Source: Euglena gracilis
Taxonomy: Eukaryota; Euglenida; Euglenophyceae; Euglenales
Length of the DNA stretch: 64,000 bases
Assembly: GCA_039621445.1 (NCBI GenBank)
Contig: CP154955.1
Span: forward strand, 60,729,564-60,793,563
Direction: 5' to 3'
A program made the position numbers and the translations under genes. The notes beneath the pieces are model-generated. The model worked only from the letters and a program-made list of their open reading frames with translations. It searched no databases and was not told the origin of the DNA. Positions 20,495 to 31,907 of the stretch are shown piece after piece (position 1 is the stretch's first letter; the number at the start of each line of letters is the position of its first letter).

Positions 20495-21127
20495 CGTACG
20501 TACTGCAGGCCTTTGGGCTTTCGTCTTGTGCGGGGGTACCGCTTCTCGCTTGCCCTACCTCATGTGGAACGCATGTAGGTGTGTCATTGGGTAGGGGGGA
20601 GGCTTTCTCCGTACCCCGGGTGTGGAAAACCGTTGTTGGTGTGGTGGATAACGGCGTTGCCATTGTGGATAACGGTGTTGGAAAAGTGGTGGTCATCATA
20701 TTGGATGCCAACGGTGATGGTGGTTTGGGTGGCAAGGTTGAGGTGGGTGCTGTGCGCAAACCGTGGGAGTGGCGCTCCACAACCAATCGGTACTGGCGTA
20801 AAAATCGGTATACCAAAATTACGTCAGACCCGTGAACTCTGGATTCGTAACCCCAAATATTGGTGAAATGTTGTAATTGTGGCCGGGTGAGTGATGCTTG
20901 GGGATGATGGGCAAGAGTATCTCGTGCACACATCACAAAGCACCACCGCACATGGGGGTGTTATCCGCGGTTGTAATTTTGATCGGTTTCTTGGCGCTTA
21001 CCAAGAGCGGGGTCGGTATCAACCACAACCAAAAAAGCAGTGCAGTGCGACAACCAGTGTAAACTAAAATTTTAACTTTGATGGAGAAATTTTGAATGCG
21101 GATTTCCGCTTGGACGAGTAATTCCAT
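20484..21127 (-). pseudogene. Family B protease (copy 1, catalytic Asp to Tyr)
   Basis: Reads VKILVYTGCRTALLFW in place of VDTGC, like copy 0, so this copy is catalytically dead. The second half (VILVYRFLRQYRLVV) is in another frame, with the shared frame change near 20930. Confidence 0.6.
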
Positions 21128-21368
21128 TGGTGGTACGCAAAGTGAAGGGTTTGGCGGAAATACGTTTGCATGCCAGCTTTTCCATGAACCCTTTCATACT
21201 TTGCTCAGCATTCCAAGCGGAAAAGTGGATTGGGGGGTAGGGGACCCGAAATAATTCCGCGTACTGACCGTGCAGGCACATGGGCAGGGGGAGGGAGGTT
21301 GATCAGGTCTTACCTCCATCTGTTAATCAGCCCAGAGGTCTGTGCCCTCGGACCTCGGGCTCCCCTAC

Positions 21369-24300
21369 TTAGCCGGCAACGGACTTTTTGGTGGAGTAGA
21401 TGGAATTCAATGAGCGCACCGCCATTCGGGCCTCATTAAATTCCCCGTCCGAGGTCTCATCCCCCTTCCTGGCCGAAGCCGGGGTGTCCTTCTCCAAACA
21501 AGAAATCTTGAAACCGACTTTTTGCCGGTTAGAGGAGTTACCACGGTCCTCCCGGCGCTTACCGCGATTTCCGTAGCTGGGCCGGGGGGAACGAGATCTG
21601 GGACATTTGGATGAGTGATGGTCTTTGGAACCGCAAAGTGAACAACGGGATTTGTGGCGCGATTCCGCATAACGGGGGGAACGGTATTCCGTTCCTCCGT
21701 CAAACCGTCGTGGTGAACGGGTTTCCCGTCGACCATGACCGGTGTACCGGGGTTTCGATGACCGATGACTCGCGCGAAGAGGATGATCCACTTCGCGAAC
21801 GAGATATTGAAGAGTCGCGATTGAAATGCCATTTCCGGGTACGGGGACCAGGTGACCGACCGCGAGAAGGACGGGTTTCCCGACCACCACGCGATGGTGA
21901 CTTGGGCCTACTATCGCTAAAGCGGTTCTCCCAAGAATGTGAAACTCCCGATTGACGTGAAAACGCCGAGGAACCCGATCCCCGTGAGGAGGTCGAGCCC
22001 CTTGGGCTTCCCATACGCTTTCGCGCATCGGGATTCGGGCATTCCCGAGACATGTGACCAGATTTGTTGCACAAAAAAAACAGTATATCCGTGCCTTGGT
22101 CCGAAGAACGCTGATTCCGCGTTTTCGGTCCCGTGGTGGGTGACCTTGGTGACATGGGTGATTTTTGCAACGCATTAACCGCACCCGCAGGGATTCCCGC
22201 GGTGGGATGCGTTTGGAAAGCGGACTGTAATTGTCCCAAAACTTGTGTGAGTTTGAGTTGCTTTGACACATAATTCCAACGTTGGGCAAGAGTCATCTCA
22301 TGCCCTGCCAACTCCTCGCGATGGATATCCTTCACGAGGGATGGTGTGAAATGCAACAAAGTTGCATCGAATTGTTCGCGCATTTGCTTCTCGCTAAGTT
22401 CATCAACTTCGGAAGCAAGTGCTAACCATTTGGCATACCAAAGATCAATGGATTTCCATTTTGCGATCCGATGGCGCGCATTGTCGCCATTTCTTTTCCA
22501 GGGTAATCTGGTGACCAGCCTTGAGTTGGTTGAAGCGTACTGCTCAACCAGGTCCTCAAATGATACGCCATTACGTATCACCAAATTGCGTGCACGTTCT
22601 CGCTCCTCCCTCGGTAGGCAATCGATGAATTCCACCTTGACTACCTCGGCATTCGGGCCTTGGGTCGGTCCCTTGAGTGCCCAATAGTACTCATAGCTCT
22701 TGAAAAAATTGTTTTATGTGGTTGGATCCCCTTCCCATTGCGGCTTCACCTTGTTTGCGATTGCGATGGTGCCCTTGAAGTCTCTCTGAGTAACCCGCTG
22801 ACCCTCGGTGGTATTCCAGGTGTTTGGGTCCAAGTACTTCTTAACACCAAACGCGTTTCACGGATTTTCCGCTCCATGTGAACCCCGTGCAGGATTTCCC
22901 ACACCAAGTGTAGGGATTTCAGGATTGTCCTGCGGGAATTGCGAAAAATGTGGTGAAATTCTCCCGGTGGGGCGGGTTTCCCGCCGAGAAACCCGTTGGG
23001 TGTGCATCGGTGGGTATCAGCAAAAAAAAATTTTGTGTATCGGTGTGTATTGGCAAATTTCCTGATAATTTTTCTCAATCCAACAAAATGATTGTCATGA
23101 TTCGACACCAAAGAGAGTTTCACATTCCTCACGGCGGATGATATGGCTCATATGGGAATCCCCCTGGATCTGGAAATCCAGAACCCGTTGGTGGTTGGTA
23201 TGATCGCGAATGCGACACATGACCAATACCAGGTGTGGGGTGTTGGCTCACTCCTCGTATAAGGTTGGAATGTTGAATTTCTTGGCGGAGACTCGAATTT
23301 TCGAGCGGTGGATCAATTTCCTCATCGGAAATGTCCTGCGAAAAGTGGGTTTGTGCATTGGGCAGATGCAAAGGTGGTACAATTCGCGTTTTCGCGGGTG
23401 GTTGTACCAAATTCGCGGTGGATGTAGGGATTCCTACTCCAGAAATGGTAATTTGAGAACGCGATTCCGGGACATTTGGAATACCAACCGCATCGCTTAC
23501 CGCGGTGGGTGGTGGCACAACCGGTACCGGAGTGGACATTTTATCCAAACTCGCGGACAAGTCATGCGCCGTTTCTTCCAAATGTTCCACCAACTGGAGT
23601 TGGCCACAAATACGGTCAACCTCAGTCTCCAAATGCCTAATGCGTTTGCGGAAAAGGGAAAAATCGTCCAAGTGTGGCAACTTTTCAGAAACCAAGTGTA
23701 AATCTTGGACAAGTTGTCCTTGGGACTCCTCCACATTCCAGAGTTGACCCGCAAGCGCTTTTACTGCATTTGAGACAATTTGCAATTGGTGGGGTGTCTT
23801 GTGGGGTTTACGCTGTGGTGCGCGAATTTTCCGCGGTTGGCTTTTCCAACAACGCATAAATCGTCCATCCAACCGTGAAACCTCATCTTGCATAGATCGG
23901 GCATTCCGATTCACAGATTCCTCAAGTTGAATCAAACTCGTGCAAAATGCTTGCAAGGTTTCCTTGTTGTCACCAAGCATTTTGTTATAAAATGAGTGAA
24001 ATTCCGGTGACTCGGATGTCCGAGCGCGCGAAACATTCGGAAGTGAGCGAATTTCCGCTACTGCCGGAAACCAGTAACTTTGTTGCGGAGGAGCATTTTG
24101 CCGCACTCACCACTTCTTTCCAAGAAGCCCAACAACGGATTTTGCATCTTTGCTCGGAAATCGAGCATTTGAAGCAATTTCAAGCGAAAGTGCAAAAAAA
24201 TTTTGTTCCCCGTACGCAAATCCTGCTTTTGGAGGAACGAATTTCACACTTGGAGCAAAAATCCTGCCATTGTGCCGCAAATCAGGATGGATTACCCTCC

Positions 24301-25511
24301 TTGAACGCGAAAATCGCGGATTGCGCACAACGGTTGGATTTCGCGCAACAGCAAATGCAAACGGACATTGGGTATTAATGCCACCGTTGTCGGTTTGCAG
24401 GAGCATGTTTCCGCACTTTCCAAGCAAATTCCTGACCTTAGTGGTATTCAAGCCGCTATTGCGGAATTACAAACCCGTTACACCTTGTTGTCCACCACAG
24501 TTTTGGGAGTGGCATTTTGCGCTTGTAACTGGTGATGCAATTGCAGTAGAATTGTTGAACAGGATTCCACTTTGGCAAAAAGGTGGCTTATACCATTTTG
24601 CGCATGCAGAAACTTGGAATCATTCCGCGTTTCCTCTTCATGCAGTGTTTCACTGATTTGTTGGAAATTTTGTGGAAGTTGGATGCGCAAAATACTGCCA
24701 ACGCTTTCTCGAAAATGCTGAAGGTCTTTCCCCGCATTTTCAAAATTGTGTTGGCAATTTTTGCAGATTTACTGCAAATAATTCCAGCAATATTCCAGTT
24801 TGGTGTTGACAACCCTTTGCTTGTCCTCATCAAACTGCAAAGCAACGCGGTGGACGCGCAAAATTTGCTTGCTCAGCGGGTGATCCGCTGGGGGTGAGGT
24901 TATCCCCCAAATCTTCACCATAGTCCTCCACAACGGAAACGGCACCAGAGATTTCCGGTACCACCAGACGCACATCTGGATTCCATGACAAAGCAGCGAA
25001 AACCGCAGTTTCCGCGGGTAATCCCGGCAATGCGTGAAATGGTGTGGGGGTTGAAATTGAGGGGGGAGTTAGAAAAAACACGGTGTTTCCACCGAATTGC
25101 ACCCCAAAAGGCCCTTCGGTGTTTTTGGGTGTGAACAGAGCAAAGGGCAAGTGCCCCTCACTTTGTTCATGGGTAACATGAGTAACCAAGTGTAAAGGTG
25201 CAAGGGGTTCATCCCCTCGCCGCATTCAATGATGTGTGAACCGGGATGGAGGAAGGCATTTTGCCACCTACATCCCGCACAATCAATGACAATGATGATG
25301 AGGAAGGCTCATCGCCCCGTTGCAACAATAAAGGCGTTTCGCCTTGTGACAATGACAATTGATGCAATGTGTCTTCTTCTTGCTTGGGGAGTCGGGAATT
25401 GGAACTTGTTTCATTCGAACCGCTCCAATCCCCGCAATCTTCATCAAGGTTGGTCAATGAACTCATCAACAAGTCATAATCAAATTTGTGGTTGGGGCTT
25501 GTGCTATGCAT
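21369..25511 (-). pseudogene. Family B Gag region (copy 1)
   Basis: The region reads in several frames on the minus strand. It starts at MHSTSPNHKFDYDLL (25511), continues with an acidic segment (VVPEISGAVSVVEDYGEDL) and a coiled-coil N-terminal part, then a retrotransposon-gag core (EFIDCLPREERERARNLVI ... DLWYAKWLALASEVDELSE), then two zinc knuckles. The first (CNKSGHMSREC) is split by a frame change at a T8 tract near 22073-22085; the second, CSLCGSKDHHSSKC, has perfect C-x2-C-x4-H-x4-C spacing. The C-terminal part is Arg/Ser-rich. Gag would package element RNA. The segment 24074-24503 is inverted in this copy only. Confidence 0.7.
24074..24503 (+). other. Copy-specific inversion inside family B Gag
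   Basis: The plus strand here encodes coiled-coil Gag sequence (AALTTSFQEAQQRILHL, IADCAQRLDFAQQQM, VVGLQEHVSALSKQ). In copy 3 the same codons lie on the minus strand at about 60733-61170, contiguous with the rest of Gag. The breakpoints in copy 1 read CTACT|GCCGG and CCACCAC|AG; no long flanking inverted repeats are visible. Confidence 0.8.
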
Positions 25512-26605
25512 CTTTTGAGATGGTCAAAAGGCAAAAACCCAAAAATTCGCACAAACAGTGAAACAGGGACCAGAAAGGTTGTATCGGCGAATACCGAACA
25601 GAGCCTTCTGAGACCTGCATCCTTGCTTAAAGGTTGGCTAGGGGTCAGGAACAGTACTTTCACCGTGTTTCACGGCTCAGTACGATCCTCGCCACCAGTC
25701 AATCACAGCGTTTCTCTGTGTGGAACATCTGTGTAGGATCGTTGCCTAAATCCGCTACCAAGTGTACATTCAAAGCTTTCCCTTTTCCTCCCTTTGAGTT
25801 TTTCTGTGAAAGGCTTTCGCTTTCGACTTGGTGCGCAGCCTACTTATGGTAGGGAAAAGTCTTTGGAGTAACAAAAAGTGGTTTTCCCCTTTTCTTCCCA
25901 ATTCCCCAACAGGCAAAGCACAAGACAAAGACTTCAGCAGTTTCTTCTAGAGTCAAGTCCGTTTGTTCTGAGGGTTTTTCCCTCTGACAAAACCAATGGT
26001 CAAACTTGTAATTCGTGACAGTTAAGAATACCACCTGTGGGGGCAGGAGAGAAAAGTGCTGACGTGTCCAGGGGCGTATCCCAGAAGGGTCTGCCACGAT
26101 CTTACCAACTGTGGTTTCCACAGTGGTGCGACCGTCACGGAGCACACTCTGTAGATATCCTACAGAGCTGGGACGTGCCTGGTACACACAAAGCCCAAGC
26201 AAAAGGGGAGGAGGAGTGGTGGGTGTTTGGTGTGCATGCGCCGGGCTCTTCGGGGCTGTGGTACCCGGAGGCTGGTGTCAGGGTCATAGTCACCTTACGG
26301 GTTCAGGATCATGCGATCCGTGGCTCTTTCGGCCACCCGCAGCTGCCGTGCTACTGCGCGGGCCAGCGTGATGGCCAGGTTCTCAGTCAATTCTTGAAAT
26401 CTTCGTTGTTTGGATGTTCCAGAGTACGAGTTGGTTGCGAGGCGGAGAACATCACGGAGGAGTTTGGAGGCTGCCGGCCCCGTGCACCCCTAGGGGTTAA
26501 AGGCTGCTCCAATGTACTCCCATTGGTGGCGGGCGCACCGATCTTCCGCTTGGGATCGTTTGTGCATTTCAGCATCCGGTAAAGTACGTTAAACTCGGGT
26601 TAAGT
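25512..26605. other. Family B 5' region, unresolved
   Basis: This segment is homologous to 62044-63053 but with small deletions between the copies. It should hold the B leader and 5' LTR, but I could not fix LTR ends or a primer binding site. A 120-codon minus-strand frame (25840-26202) matches nothing I recognise. A small hairpin (CTCTGTAG / CTACAGAG) lies at 26147-26167. Confidence 0.35.
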
Positions 26606-27225
26606 TCAGAGGCCATCGTGAGGATGCCAGCGGGTGTTCGATGGTGATACCCACAGCCAGGTGCTTCCCTTTGTTCCACCCCAGCAGGAGGAGATCAGCA
26701 TCGCGGGTGCCAGCCTCACAGCCCTGTTCTTTGCGCGGGGTGATGCCTGAGCGTTGGCAGAGGTCGAAGATGGCGTCGCGGGCGGACGCAGTTGTGTCTT
26801 TCCGTTATGCCATTCCTTCTGCAAGCAAAGCAAGGAGGTGGTCTCCGAAGGGGTCGACCGCCTCACCACACAAGGGGCACAAGAGCATGTCTGTTGTTGG
26901 GATGAGGGGTAAACCGGTCCAGAAGCGCAATAGCAGTGTGTATTCATCCGCATCCGGTGCTAGGACAGTGTTCACAGACCTGGACGGGACAGACAAGACA
27001 GCGAAGTCTAAGTCTTCTAATGTCCCGCAGAGGTGCACCCTCCTCCAGGGTTACCACGCGAACGACGTGGTGGAAGAGGGTGGAAGAGGCCAAGGAGGAA
27101 GGGTTGGCGATGTAGGAGGCATTGGTTCGGCCCAAAGTATCACGGGCTAATTTGGCCACGTGAATGGTGGGAGGGGAGCTATGTACAGATGGGCGAGGCC
27201 CATTGGCAGTAAAGGTATATGCGGT
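26606..27225 (-). pseudogene. Decayed zinc-finger/nuclease-like retroelement tail
   Basis: The minus strand reads DEYTLLLRFWTGLPLIP, then LLCPLCGEAVDPFGDHLL (CPxC...DPxGDH zinc-finger-like), a stop, then GCEAGTRDADLLLLGW and HLAVGITIEHPL. The order CPxCG-DxxGDH, then DxxL, then a hydrophobic strand, resembles the C-terminal zinc-finger and restriction-like nuclease segment seen in many algal retroelement proteins. Stops and frame changes show decay. The copy at 63054-63674 is almost identical. The family assignment is tentative. Confidence 0.4.
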
Positions 27226-27478
27226 GGCGGTTGAGGGGTGAGGAGATTAATAGAGGGTGAGGGGGACTGCGTGTGCACGAGGTGGTCGTCTGGGTGCCCG
27301 GCTGCCGGATCGGTGAGCTGCCCCGAGGGCGTCCCAGTAGGGCGTTGGAGGGTTTGTGCTGGCGCTCACTCGGTGGAGCTCCTTCTGCGGCGGGTGCGTG
27401 CGGTTGGGTGGCCTGGTGGGCCACCATTCGGCGTATGTGGCGTTAGTGCCTCAGTTGGACCTTGTCACGCTGTCTTCC
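27226..27478. other. Unique G/C-rich spacer between repeat units
   Basis: This stretch is present only here. Homology to 63054-63674 ends at 27225, and family A copy 2 begins at about 27479. I see no gene, tRNA or repeat in it. Confidence 0.4.
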
Positions 27479-28804
27479 GGGCCTTTTGACTGCCTGGTGG
27501 GTTTTGGTTGGGTGTCCCCTCCCGGGCTGGCTCGGGGGCGGGGTCCCGCCCGTTGGCTGGCTGGGGGGAGGGGTGCCCTGCCTTTGGCTGGCTGGGTCTG
27601 CCGGCTGGGGGGGTACCCTGCCCCTGGCTGGCTGGTGCTCGCTCGTGGCGCCTGGGGTGTGCATGCTCTGCGGGTGGCGTGCCTGCTCTTGCCCCCCGCT
27701 GTTGCCTGGCGCCCCTTCCCACCTGAACCGGGGTGCCGTGGCCTTCCTTGAGGCCGGGGTTAGGGGGTTCGTTTGTCCGGGAAAAGAAAGAGTGAGACAC
27801 GGAAAAGGTGCGGTCCAGGGTCAACCCTCACCACAGGGTCAACCACAGCCTCCTGTGACGCTCGCCGAACCGCACTGCCCACAGCTGCGCTGCACTGTTG
27901 AATTGCGAAAACCTGACGATGGGCACCAGGATGCAGATAAAACGATACGGTAAACGATGAAGATTGAACAAAATGATGGTACTGCCCAAACCCCCTTACT
28001 CACCCCAGGTTGGCAGCAGGCTTTTCCGCTTTCCCCCCCCCCCGCCCCCCTCAGGCTTGGGTAGCCGGGGCAAACGGGCGGCGGCCGGCTGGGTCCGGTC
28101 CGCCACGTCGCACCGTGGGCCGGCTGGGCCTTTAGGGCCGGTCCCTCCGGTGCTGGGCCCCCTACCCGCCTGGGATGCGAGGGACGGGTCACTGGGAAGC
28201 CTGGGTACGAACCGTCAGACCTGGGTGAGGCAGGCTCGGGCTCGGTGCCACACGGGCACGCACGGCTGCGTTGGGTCGCATGGTACCGTGCATGGGGTGG
28301 GACGTGCCATGGGGGCACGTGTTCGGGCGGTGCTGCGTGGTGACTGGTCGTTGTGCTGCGGTGCGGTGCGGTGGGAGACGGGTCGGTGGGTCGGAGGCTG
28401 AGGTGAGGGGAACTGCGGGGCTCCGGGATTGGGGTGGCACTGGGGTACGGAGCTGATGTAGGGGTTGTGGGGAGAGGTTGGGGAAGCTGGAAGCTGAGGG
28501 TGCTGTTGGAGATGGGAGCTATGTTGAGGTTGCCGCTTCTGCCGTTGTCTAGGCCAGGTGGACCCGACCGGGCGCCTATGCTGGGCCTCTCTTTTGGCCT
28601 GCGTGGGCTTGGACGTTTTTGGGGCTCTCCCCTTCCTGGCTTGCTGTTCAATCGGCTGGTGTCGTCTCTCCTGTTTCTCGTTGGGTGCTGTGGTGGCTCT
28701 TCGCCATTTTCTCTTGTGCTGGTGGGGTGTTTTTGTCCCTGCGGTTTTGCTGTCTCTCCTCTTGCTGGCGGCCCCGTCGCTGGGGTTCTGGGGGCTTCTG
28801 CCCC
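27479..28804 (-). other. 3' region remnant of family A copy 2
   Basis: Matches 4790-6103 of copy 1. It holds a proline-rich minus frame (27839-28651) of uncertain coding status. The hairpin/T-tract array of copy 1 is not present because the element is truncated. Confidence 0.6.
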
Positions 28805-30607
28805 TCACAGCTGCTGGTTCGCCTCCTTCTCCTCCCATGTCCACTCAGTGGGGGGCTGTGGCCACTTCTTGTCTTGCCTCGGTCCTCCTTCTACTGCTGA
28901 CATCCACACCCTGGACACCTCTGTTGGGTGTTTGGCCAGATGGGCCATGACATCCTCCTTCAGGTTCTTCTTCTGGAAGTAATCAACGATGGGCTGACTG
29001 TAGCTGTGGAAGAAATGGTGCAGTGGTTCCCAGGTGAGTTCGGTGGAACCTTCCCACTGCACCTTGAACTCCAACTCTCCTCCTGGCGTTCTTCGGTGGG
29101 TCACCACTTTTTCGACGTTCCACTCATCGATCCCGGTTGGAGGATCTGACCGGGCCTGCTTGAAGTGGAATAGCTTCACCGGTGATCCCAGCTCTTCATC
29201 GCCCTCTGTGTACGCCTTCAGCTGGCATCGGTGTGCTTCTTGCATCCTTCCTTCCTGCAGCTCCACCACGTAGCCGTGCTCACTCCTCCTCTCCATCACG
29301 CGACATGGGCCCAGCCAGTAGCTCTCCAGCTTCTCCCCTGGCCTGCCCCTTGGCCGCAGGTACCACGCCTTGCTGCCCACTTGCAGTGGTGGCAACTCCT
29401 TGCGTCGCTTGTTCAACTGCTCGGTCTTTTTTTGATGCAACTGGTTCACGGTGTCTGCGACTTTCTTGTCTACCAGCTTCTGCCGCTCGAAGAAGCTCAC
29501 TGCATCTTCGGCCTTGGTGGGTGGCTCGTAGGGGACACCAGCATACGGCCGGTGCCTTCCATAGAGCACTTCGTATGGTGACAGCCCGCTTGGTCCTTCT
29601 TTGTCGTTGAGGCGTTGGACTGCGATGGGGAGTGCTTCCACCCACGGAATTCCTTTCTCCTCGTGGATATGCCGCAGCTGCTTCTGCAGCTGTACCCCCA
29701 TCTGCTCTGCTCTGCCGTTGGCGGGGTGGTCGTGTGCTTGGGAGTAAGCGTGCCGGACGCCTTGCAGGGCACACATGGTTCGCCACCACGCTCCTGCGAA
29801 GTGGGGCCCCCTGTCCGAGGTGAGCACGCTTGGGATCCCATGGGGCGACCACCACTTGCAGTACATCGCCTTTGCGACCTTGGCTGCCGTCAACCCCCTC
29901 GTGTGGTGTGCCGTGGCCACCACCCAGCCGCTGTGTCTGTCGACGCAGCCCGCGACGACATTGAACAGCTTGCCATCGAACTCCACCTCGGGCATCACAA
30001 ACAGGTCGATGCAGACGCTGGTCATGATGTGGGGCGGCACCGGTGTCGGTGTCACCTTCAGGTGCAGCGGCTGATGGGGGTGTTCCACTGCTTGGCAGTA
30101 GGTGGAGATTTTCTGCATCCTCTCGGCCAGCTTCTTTGCCTCCTCCTCGTCGGCGAACTGGAAGAAACGGTGAGCCTCCTTCATCAGCATCTCGCCTGCC
30201 CAATGGCCCGTTTGAGCATGCTGTGCTCTGAGGACTTTGCCCACCAGGCCCGTTGGCACGCACCAGACCCCATCCTTCAGGAGCCTCTTGTGTTCAACCC
30301 GGTAGCCCTTGGGCCACGGGTCTCCGATCTTGGTGTCGTGCCACACGGTTTGCCTTCTGGGGCACTTCTCGTAGTGCGGTCCCCAGTCCATGGTGTAGAT
30401 GTCGATGTCCTCCTCGGCGTCTGCGGGGTCGGTGATGGGATGATCAGGGGCAGATGTGGTTGGGGAGGATGTTGGAATGTCGGGTGATGATGAGGATGGT
30501 GAGGGTGCTGGGATACTGGAAGACGTAGGTTGCGGCTGCACGATAGAGGTTTCGGGATGTTCATTGGGGTGATGAGGTTGTTGGGTCGGCGGTTGATGTT
30601 GTGGCAT
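28805..30607 (-). CDS. Integrase with chromodomain, family A copy 2
   Basis: A 600-codon frame with the HHCC domain (QHAQTGHWAGE ... STYC), the DD35E core (CIDLF, TSDRGPHF, NGRAEQ) and the chromodomain (FKVQWEGSTELTWEPLHHF). The only change in a zinc-domain neighbour is ICTYC to ISTYC. The frame is separated from RNase H by a one-base insertion near 30565 relative to copy 1. Confidence 0.9.
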   Translation of the reverse strand: MPQHQPPTQQPHHPNEHPETSIVQPQPTSSSIPAPSPSSSSPDIPTSSPTTSAPDHPITDPADAEEDIDIYTMDWGPHYEKCPRRQTVWHDTKIGDPWPKGYRVEHKRLLKDGVWCVPTGLVGKVLRAQHAQTGHWAGEMLMKEAHRFFQFADEEEAKKLAERMQKISTYCQAVEHPHQPLHLKVTPTPVPPHIMTSVCIDLFVMPEVEFDGKLFNVVAGCVDRHSGWVVATAHHTRGLTAAKVAKAMYCKWWSPHGIPSVLTSDRGPHFAGAWWRTMCALQGVRHAYSQAHDHPANGRAEQMGVQLQKQLRHIHEEKGIPWVEALPIAVQRLNDKEGPSGLSPYEVLYGRHRPYAGVPYEPPTKAEDAVSFFERQKLVDKKVADTVNQLHQKKTEQLNKRRKELPPLQVGSKAWYLRPRGRPGEKLESYWLGPCRVMERRSEHGYVVELQEGRMQEAHRCQLKAYTEGDEELGSPVKLFHFKQARSDPPTGIDEWNVEKVVTHRRTPGGELEFKVQWEGSTELTWEPLHHFFHSYSQPIVDYFQKKNLKEDVMAHLAKHPTEVSRVWMSAVEGGPRQDKKWPQPPTEWTWEEKEANQQL

Positions 30608-31305
30608 CGTTTTCCTTGGGTGTTTCTGCTGTGGGTGCTGTGATTTCTACCACGTCCTCCTCGTCCTCCACTGAGTCCTTGGCTGATTTGCTGCTGGTCT
30701 GTGGGACTGCTGGCTTTTCGTTTTTCTTTGGCATGCTGCTGGCTTCTCTGTTGGGTCTGGTGGGTCTTGCTGTGCCTTGATGTGCTGGGCTTGGCGTCTC
30801 CATGTCGGTGGACCCCTTGGCTGTTGGTGCTGGCTGGTTCTTTTTCATCTGTGCTCGGGTGGTCACTGCCACTTCGGTGTTCTCGGTGGTTTTGTGCTTG
30901 AGTCGTATGATGCATACTTGCTTTTCTTCGGTGGCTGTGTCGATTGGGTGAGTGGCCTTTGGACACGGTCTCTCCTCTTCCTTCTCCTTCTGGATTTGCT
31001 TTTGCATTTCTTTCGTGTCTTGATCGGTGCCATGCCAGGTGATGTCCTTGAAGCCTTGGATGGCGGGATATGCCCATCTTGAGAGCGCATCTCCGATGGT
31101 GTTTGCTTGGCCTTGCACATGGATGACTTCCAGCCGGAAGTTGTTGAGCTTTGCATGCCACCTTGCTCGGCGGCCTTGTGGGCCGACTCCTGCGACATGC
31201 TCTTTGTACCACCCTTGTAGGCTCTTGTGGTCTGTCAGCACCAGCACCTCGTTGTCCAGAATGTACGGCGCCCACTTGTCCAGGGCGGAGACGATTGCTA
31301 TACGT
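30561..31305 (-). pseudogene. RNase H C-terminal part and linker, family A copy 2
   Basis: Holds IVSALDKWAPYILDNEVLVL, TDHKSLQGW and IHVQGQANTIGDALSRW, then a Lys/Glu-rich linker (QKQIQKEKEEER). Unlike copy 1, it reads through after QMKKN into an acidic linker. A one-base insertion near 31299 puts it out of frame with the RT C-terminal part. Confidence 0.8.
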
Positions 31306-31907
31306 CTGCTTGTCCCTGGTGTCCCACTTCTGCCGTTGGCCATCGGTGAGCTTGCGGCTCATGAAGGCCACGGGGATGGAGGCACCTGGCTTGATGTCCT
31401 CGAGGGACGGGAGTCCTTCCACCAGTGGGACCTGCTCCAGCGCCGCACCCACTGCGTAGTCTGATGCATCTGTCCGAAGGACAAACAGCTTGGTGGGGTC
31501 CATGTAGTACAGCTCGAGGTCCGCCACGAGTGCCTGCTTCAGGCGCTCGAATGCCTTCTCTTCCTCCTTGGTCCATGTCACCGGGTGTTTGCTGCCTGCT
31601 TTGGCGAGCTCCCGGGGCAGCTTCAGCTTTTCCTGCAGCGGTGCCGCATATTCGGCGAACATTCGCACGTATCCGCTGTAATAATTGCACAGCCCCAAAA
31701 ATGCCCGGAGGCTGGAGACCTCCTTGGGCAGCTCCCACTTCTGGACAGCTGCCAGCTTCCCTGGGGCTGGCGACCTTCTGCCTCCTCCCAGCACATGGCC
31801 GACAAACTCCACTCGGCGCATGAACAGCTTGACCTTCTTAGGGTCCGAGACCCACTTGTCGCGCTCGAGGGCTGCCAGCGTCTCCCGGACATCTGCGGCA
31901 TGGGCCT
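31306..31907 (-). pseudogene. RT thumb/connection and RNase H start, family A copy 2
   Basis: Frame with RRVEFVGHVLGGGRRSPAP, LRAFLGLCNYYSGYVRMF and FVLRTDASDYAVGAALEQ (first RNase H Asp). It is detached from the palm by a one-base loss at about 31940. Confidence 0.82.

Noticed and set aside
27226-27478. 3' LTR of family A copy 2
   Set aside because: No match to the 634-bp LTR; the element is simply truncated at about 27479.
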